From Sphingomonadales bacterium (GTDB lineage: Bacteria > Pseudomonadota > Alphaproteobacteria > Sphingomonadales > Sphingomonadaceae), in the NCBI GenBank assembly GCA_017302775.1, contig JAFLDC010000074.1:1-9439 (forward strand): a stretch of 9,439 nucleotides of DNA, in the 5' to 3' direction. The notes under the pieces were generated by a model that was given only the letters and a program-made list of their open reading frames with translations, made no database searches and had not been told where the DNA came from. The position numbers and the translations under genes are program-made. Every line of letters begins with the position of its first letter. Within the stretch, counting starts at the first letter, position 1. This document shows, one piece after another, positions 5,487-9,439 of the stretch.

Positions 5487-7736
5487 ATGGCCAGCGAAGC
5501 CCTGCCTCACGTGCCTTCAGCCAGCACGCCGACGGGCGGCGCTGCACTGCAACATAACCCTTGGCGCAACCGTTTGAACTTGTCCAGCGCACTTGCGCAG
5601 ATCGAACGTTTCCTGACGGCTGCGGGGGTGGATCAGGGACCGTGGGCGGTGGTGGCCTTTGCCGCCGGAATTGCAGGCTGGTTCGCAGCGCCGAACTGGT
5701 GGCAATGGCTGGCCATCATGGTGGCCGGGGTGGGACTGGCGCTGATCGCATTCGCGGCATTCGGCGCAGAGGGCCGGTTTATATATTTGCGGCGCGCCCT
5801 CATCGTTGTCGGGCTGGCTGCAGCGAGCGGGTGCGGGCTCGTTTGGGCCAAGGCAAGAGTTGTTGGAGCAGAGCCTATCGCCCAGCCCGTGGTCACAGTG
5901 CTTGATGCGGTCATCCTGGACCGGGAAGAGCAGCCCGCCGAGCAGCGGGTCCGGCTGATCCTGGCGACTCGTGAGCCTGGCGGGCAGCGAGCCATCAAGG
6001 TTCGGGTGAACCTTGATCAGGAGCGAGACCTGCCTGCGCTGGTGGAAGGCACCCGAATACAGGCGCGGGCCAGACTGGTCCCGCCAGCCCCTCCCATGCT
6101 GCCAGGTTCCTATGATTTTGGCCGTAGCGCCTGGTTTGCCGGGATTGCCGCAACCGGAAGCGTCATCGGCCCGGTGCGAGTGATAGCGCCAAGTCCGGCC
6201 AGCGGCGGGCGAATCCGCTCGGCGCAACGAAGTTTGTCGGAGCATGTCCGCAGCAAACTGTCAGGCTCGCCCGGCGCAATAGCGGCAGCCTTTGCCAGCG
6301 GAGATCGCGGCGCGATTGCCGAAACTGACGAGGCGGCAATGCGCGACGCGGGGCTCACGCATCTGCTTTCGGTCAGCGGTCTTCATGTCAGCGCGGTTGT
6401 AGCCGCGGCATTCGTGCTCGCGCTGCGACTGCTGGCGCTGATCCCATGGTTGGCGCTCCGGGTGCGTCTGCCGCTGGTGGCGGCAGGGGCGGGCGCCGCC
6501 TCAGGAATTGCTTATACGCTTCTTACCGGGGCAGAAGTCCCTACGATCCGGTCGTGCATCGGCGCCCTGCTGGTTCTGGCCGCGCTGGCAATCGGGCGCG
6601 AACCCTTGTCGATGCGGATGGTTGCGATTGCGGCGGGGCTGATCTTGCTGATCTGGCCAGAAGCGTTGGTCGGGCCGAGTTTTCAAATGAGTTTCGCCGC
6701 GGTGATCGCAATCGTTGCCCTGCATGGGGCGGCGCCGATGCGCGCGTTCAATGCGCCGCGTGATCAACCGTGGTGGGCCAAGGGGCTGCGGCAGCTGGGG
6801 GGATTGCTGCTGACCGGGGTGGTGATCGAACTGGCCTTGATGCCGATCGGGCTGTTCCACTTTCACCGCGCTGGGGTCTATGGTGCGCTGGCCAACGTCA
6901 TTGCCATTCCGCTGACGACCCTGGCTTCGATGCCGTTGATCGCGTTGGGGCTGTTGTTCGATACCGTTGGCGCCGGGGCCCCATTCTGGTGGCTGGCGGG
7001 CAAATCGCTTGAGCTTTTGCTTGCGCTGGCGCACACGACTGCGGCCATTCCCGGGGCAGTAACCATGTTGCCGGCAATGAGCCGACCGGCTTTTGCCTTG
7101 TTCATTTTTGGCGGACTATGGATCGCGTTGTGGCAATCGCGCGGACGTTTGCTCGGCTTGGTTCCGGCGCTGCTCGGATTGGCGCTGCTCAGTCAGGCCA
7201 AGGCACCTGATCTGCTGGTTTCTGGCGATGGGCGCCATGTCGGGATTACGGGCGAAGCAACCGGTACACTGCTGGTGCTACGACAGACTCGCAGCGATTA
7301 TACGCGTGACAATCTTACCGAAAGCGCGGGAATGAATGGTGAGCTGCGGATGCTGGACGATTGGCCCAAGGCACGTTGCAACCGGGATTTCTGTGCCGTT
7401 GCGCTTCAGCGGGATGGCCGCAACTGGCAGTTGTTGTTGGCACGCGGCACTGACTACGTGGCGGAACGAGAGCTTGCCGCTGCATGCGAACGCAGCGATA
7501 TCGTGGTCGCAGCGCGCTATTTGCCGCGATCCTGCCAGCCACGCTGGCTCAAAGCAGACCGCCGGATGCTTGACGAATCCGGCGGTCTGACAATCGACCT
7601 TTCCGCAGGAACGTATAAAACCGTTGCCGAAGAGCAGGGAGAACACGGCTGGTGGCGTTCTGCACCACCGCGCCCATCTAAGCGGCCGGGCGCACAGCCA
7701 CCCGCATCGGGCCTATCAGTGATAGCGTCGCAATAG
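5487..7736 (+). CDS. comEC: ComEC/Rec2 family DNA-uptake membrane protein
   Basis: ComEC forms the inner-membrane channel through which single-stranded DNA enters during natural transformation. From ATG 5487 the protein has 749 residues. An in-frame TTG at 5445 would add 14 residues; neither start has a clear ribosome binding site. The N-terminus has membrane segments around residues 45-115. These are followed by a soluble OB-like region (about 120-240) with [20 protein letters not shown]. The Competence domain follows, with GDRGAI at 272-277 and the family signature [12 protein letters not shown] at 292-303, then many hydrophobic helices to about residue 570. The remaining soluble tail lacks the HxHxDH metal motif of the Firmicutes beta-lactamase-like domain. 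It has instead [25 protein letters not shown] and [10 protein letters not shown], a cysteine pattern I recall from alphaproteobacterial ComEC. The gene overlaps lexA convergently by 21 bases. Whether the host is naturally competent cannot be told from this. Confidence 0.93.
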   Translation: MASEALPHVPSASTPTGGAALQHNPWRNRLNLSSALAQIERFLTAAGVDQGPWAVVAFAAGIAGWFAAPNWWQWLAIMVAGVGLALIAFAAFGAEGRFIYLRRALIVVGLAAASGCGLVWAKARVVGAEPIAQPVVTVLDAVILDREEQPAEQRVRLILATREPGGQRAIKVRVNLDQERDLPALVEGTRIQARARLVPPAPPMLPGSYDFGRSAWFAGIAATGSVIGPVRVIAPSPASGGRIRSAQRSLSEHVRSKLSGSPGAIAAAFASGDRGAIAETDEAAMRDAGLTHLLSVSGLHVSAVVAAAFVLALRLLALIPWLALRVRLPLVAAGAGAASGIAYTLLTGAEVPTIRSCIGALLVLAALAIGREPLSMRMVAIAAGLILLIWPEALVGPSFQMSFAAVIAIVALHGAAPMRAFNAPRDQPWWAKGLRQLGGLLLTGVVIELALMPIGLFHFHRAGVYGALANVIAIPLTTLASMPLIALGLLFDTVGAGAPFWWLAGKSLELLLALAHTTAAIPGAVTMLPAMSRPAFALFIFGGLWIALWQSRGRLLGLVPALLGLALLSQAKAPDLLVSGDGRHVGITGEATGTLLVLRQTRSDYTRDNLTESAGMNGELRMLDDWPKARCNRDFCAVALQRDGRNWQLLLARGTDYVAERELAAACERSDIVVAARYLPRSCQPRWLKADRRMLDESGGLTIDLSAGTYKTVAEEQGEHGWWRSAPPRPSKRPGAQPPASGLSVIASQ

Positions 7737-8405
7737 CCCAGCCAGCTTCCCCTGGACTACTACGTCACGTGGATCATAGATTTGCGGTTCGTAAGCGGCA
7801 TTCGCAGGATCAAGCCGTACCCGTCCGGATTCGCGCCTGAGATACTTGAGCGTTGCTTCCTCACCCCGGACGAGGGCTACTACGATCTCGCCATCGCGGG
7901 CAGAATCGGTGCGGCGGATCAAGGCATAGTCACCATCAAGAATGCCTGCTTCGATCATGGAATCGCCCGACACTTCCAGCGCGTAATGTTCTCCAGCCCC
8001 GAGCAGCGCGGCAGGGACCGGCAGCATTGCCGCTGTTTCCATCGCCTCGATCGGCACACCGGCGGCGATCCGCCCATGTAGCGGAATCTCGATCACGTCG
8101 TTGGCCGGAGCAGGTCGGGCTTCTGGCGCGCGGATCACTGCGGCCGCACTATTCGAATTGGCGGCGCGGGTCGGCGCAGCGGTCGAAACGTCTTCGGGTT
8201 GGCGCAACACTTCCAGAGCGCGCGCCCGGTTCGGCAACCGGCGGATAAATCCCCGCTCTTCGAGCGCCGAGATCAGTCGGTGCACCCCAGACTTGGACTT
8301 GAGATCCAGCGCTTCCTTCATTTCCTCAAACGAGGGCGAGACGCCGCTTTCTTCAAGACGGGTCTGGATGAAGCGGATAAGTTCGTGCTGCTTGCGGGTA
8401 AGCAT
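7716..8405 (-). CDS. lexA: LexA, SOS-response repressor and self-cleaving protease
   Basis: LexA represses DNA-damage genes and cuts itself when stimulated by RecA filaments on single-stranded DNA. The 229-residue product starts with the canonical [14 protein letters not shown]. The winged helix-turn-helix covers about residues 1-65, with [20 protein letters not shown] as the recognition region. A variable alanine-rich linker spans about 70-103. The C-terminal S24 protease domain has the Ala115-Gly116 cleavage bond in GRIAAGVP, Ser149 in SGDSM and Lys187 in EATLKYL as the catalytic pair. The linker makes it longer than E. coli LexA (202 residues), as is usual in alphaproteobacteria. ATG 8405 has GGAG ten bases upstream. 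Two LexA boxes lie directly upstream, so autorepression is expected. moeA lies 95 bases upstream on the same strand, but lexA has its own promoter. Confidence 0.97.
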   Translation of the reverse strand: MLTRKQHELIRFIQTRLEESGVSPSFEEMKEALDLKSKSGVHRLISALEERGFIRRLPNRARALEVLRQPEDVSTAAPTRAANSNSAAAVIRAPEARPAPANDVIEIPLHGRIAAGVPIEAMETAAMLPVPAALLGAGEHYALEVSGDSMIEAGILDGDYALIRRTDSARDGEIVVALVRGEEATLKYLRRESGRVRLDPANAAYEPQIYDPRDVVVQGKLAGLLRRYH

Positions 8406-8443
8406 GCCGGCATCACTCCGATGGAACGGGCCGGAACGGGAAT

Positions 8444-8458
8444 GTTCCAGTACCGTTC
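8444..8458 (+). promoter_or_regulatory. LexA (SOS) box 1 upstream of lexA
   Basis: GTTCCAGTACCGTTC is an exact GTTC-N7-GTTC direct repeat, the alphaproteobacterial LexA operator, here reading on the plus strand. It lies 39 bases upstream of the lexA start codon and downstream of the predicted transcription start, where bound repressor would block elongation or promoter clearance. Confidence 0.75.
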
Positions 8459-8461
8459 AGT

Positions 8462-8476
8462 GAACGAATACGGAAC
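8462..8476 (-). promoter_or_regulatory. LexA (SOS) box 2 overlapping the lexA promoter
   Basis: Read on the minus strand, GTTCCGTATTCGTTC is an exact GTTC-N7-GTTC repeat. It touches the -10 element of the lexA promoter and covers the likely transcription start. It is separated by three bases from box 1, which faces the opposite way. Together they make a 33-bp imperfect palindrome (8444-8476) with the core CGTTCACTGAACG. Confidence 0.85.
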
Positions 8477-8504
8477 AATTAAGCAACGTCCAACAGTGAG
8501 TCAA
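8476..8504 (-). promoter_or_regulatory. lexA promoter
   Basis: On the minus strand, TTGACT (8504-8499) and TAATTG (8481-8476) are separated by 17 bases, a good -35/-10 pair. The predicted start of transcription is near 8469, inside LexA box 2, as expected for an autorepressed lexA. The -35 hexamer includes the TGA stop codon of moeA (8503-8501). Confidence 0.7.
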
Positions 8505-9439
8505 GCTATTCCGCCATTTCCGAGCAGATAGACCGGAACATCCGATCCCGCGGCCAATGGAGGGCCGCCGGCTGGTCTGGCGATCAGGGCATTGCTCGCC
8601 GCAAGGCTGCCAAGCGCGCCGCTATCCTGATTGAGCTGAGCGGTTACGCTATTGCCGTCCCATGAGGCGCGCACGAATTCGTCCCTGTCACCGGCGGCGG
8701 GCAAGTCATGGGCGGCTCTGGCCGTGATCGCGCGCGGCAGAGGTGCTGCGGCACCCAGCAGCGCGCGTAACAGCGGCAGTAGAAACAGATGGGCCGTAAC
8801 GTGGCTGGAAACGGGATTTCCAGGAAGCCCGACGACAAGCTGCGTGCCACGCCGCGCGACCATCAGCGGCTTGCCTGGCTTGACCGCGACCTTCCAGAAA
8901 GTGATTTCCGCCCCCCATCCTTCGAGCGCTGGACCGATCAGATCGTGATCGCCAACCGAAGCACCGCCGCTGGTTACCAGCACGTCGGCGCTCCGGGCAC
9001 CGTCCAGCGCAGCGACGAGTGCGTCCTTGTCATCTGCGACGGGACCGATACGCTCGATCTGTGCGGGCAGAGCAGTGGCGATCATCCCGGCCAACATGAT
9101 GCCGTTGCTGGCCGGGATCTGATGCGAGGCGCATTGGGCCGGATTGTCGGTCAACTCATCGCCGGTGTCGATAATGGCGATACGTGGCAATCGCCGCACG
9201 GCAATGTGTGAATGTCCAGCGGCCAGAACCAGGGCAAGTTGCGCTGGGCCAATCCGGGATCCACCACGAAGCAATTCGTCTCCGGCGCCGAAATCCGTTG
9301 CGCAGCGGCGGATATGCCGGCCGACTGGCGAGGGCGCGGTGCCTGTCAATTGCAGCATATCCCCGGCGCGGGCAATGTCTTCCTGCAGCAGCACCATGTC
9401 GGCCCCGTCCGGCATCAAAGCGCCGGTAGCGATCCGCAC
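8501..9439 (-). CDS. moeA: Molybdopterin molybdotransferase MoeA (N-terminus outside window)
   Basis: MoeA inserts molybdate into adenylylated molybdopterin in the last step of basic molybdenum cofactor synthesis, in the cytoplasm. The visible 312 residues begin inside the protein and run to its C-terminus. The first visible residues, RIATGALMPDGADMV, match the domain that joins the N-terminal lobe. The MoCF-binding (MogA-like) domain then shows IIDTGDEL (89-96), SNGIMLAG (111-118), TSGGASVGDHD (156-166), VKPGKP (186-191) and GLPGNPVSS (204-212), all family hallmarks. The last 80 residues fit the beta-barrel domain IV. About 90-100 N-terminal residues are likely missing because of the window edge, so the true start is not visible; the GTG at 9439 is an internal valine. 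No truncation or frameshift is apparent. The gene lies upstream of lexA on the same strand with a 95-base gap. Confidence 0.95.
   Translation of the reverse strand: MRIATGALMPDGADMVLLQEDIARAGDMLQLTGTAPSPVGRHIRRCATDFGAGDELLRGGSRIGPAQLALVLAAGHSHIAVRRLPRIAIIDTGDELTDNPAQCASHQIPASNGIMLAGMIATALPAQIERIGPVADDKDALVAALDGARSADVLVTSGGASVGDHDLIGPALEGWGAEITFWKVAVKPGKPLMVARRGTQLVVGLPGNPVSSHVTAHLFLLPLLRALLGAAAPLPRAITARAAHDLPAAGDRDEFVRASWDGNSVTAQLNQDSGALGSLAASNALIARPAGGPPLAAGSDVPVYLLGNGGIA

Noticed and set aside
5439..5560. Alternative plus-strand start at ATG 5438 overlapping the comEC 5' end.
   Set aside because: It is in a different frame from comEC and runs only about 40 codons to a stop, with no ribosome binding site.
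7713..7725. CTATCAGTGATAG palindrome at the comEC/lexA junction.
   Set aside because: Six-base arms with a one-base centre are expected a few times by chance in a window this long. It lies in coding sequence and has no GC-rich stem or T-run to be a terminator.
8424..8437. GAAC-N6-GAAC near the lexA start, resembling a third LexA box.
   Set aside because: The spacing is six rather than seven bases, so it does not meet the operator pattern. It could be a weak or decayed site.

Overview
This window looks like chromosomal DNA from an alphaproteobacterium, most likely a sphingomonad (Sphingomonadales: Sphingomonas, Novosphingobium or Erythrobacter type). The base composition is GC-rich. The LexA boxes have the alphaproteobacterial direct-repeat form GTTC-N7-GTTC. 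The ComEC, LexA and MoeA sequences match my recollection of that order. No mobile element, CRISPR array, tRNA or rRNA was seen, and no gene-free stretch exceeds 300 bases.

Layout. Bases 1-78 are the last codons of an upstream plus-strand gene. A tight plus-strand cluster of three poorly characterised genes follows (158-3821): a membrane protein with a degenerate nucleotidyltransferase-like N-terminus, an alpha-helical DUF2336-like protein, and a cytoplasmic histidine-kinase homologue. The kinase keeps its ATP-binding domain but has proline where the phosphoacceptor histidine should be. A GC-rich hairpin (3901-3928) separates this cluster from the convergent citrate synthase gene gltA (minus strand, GTG start at 5222). 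Upstream of gltA, on the same strand, is a possible 73-codon gene with a good ribosome binding site. Next comes comEC (plus, DNA-uptake channel), which overlaps convergently with lexA (minus, SOS repressor). lexA is preceded by its own promoter and two LexA boxes facing each other. The window ends inside moeA (minus, molybdenum cofactor insertion), whose stop codon lies inside the lexA -35 element.

How the genes fit together. gltA (TCA cycle), moeA (cofactor synthesis), lexA (SOS response) and comEC (DNA uptake) are ordinary core genes with clear family signatures, and lexA is plausibly autoregulated. The best candidate for something undescribed is the 158-3821 cluster. Its three proteins are close-packed, and two of them look like enzyme folds that have lost key catalytic residues. 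This suggests a signalling or scaffolding module rather than a classical two-component system; that is inference.
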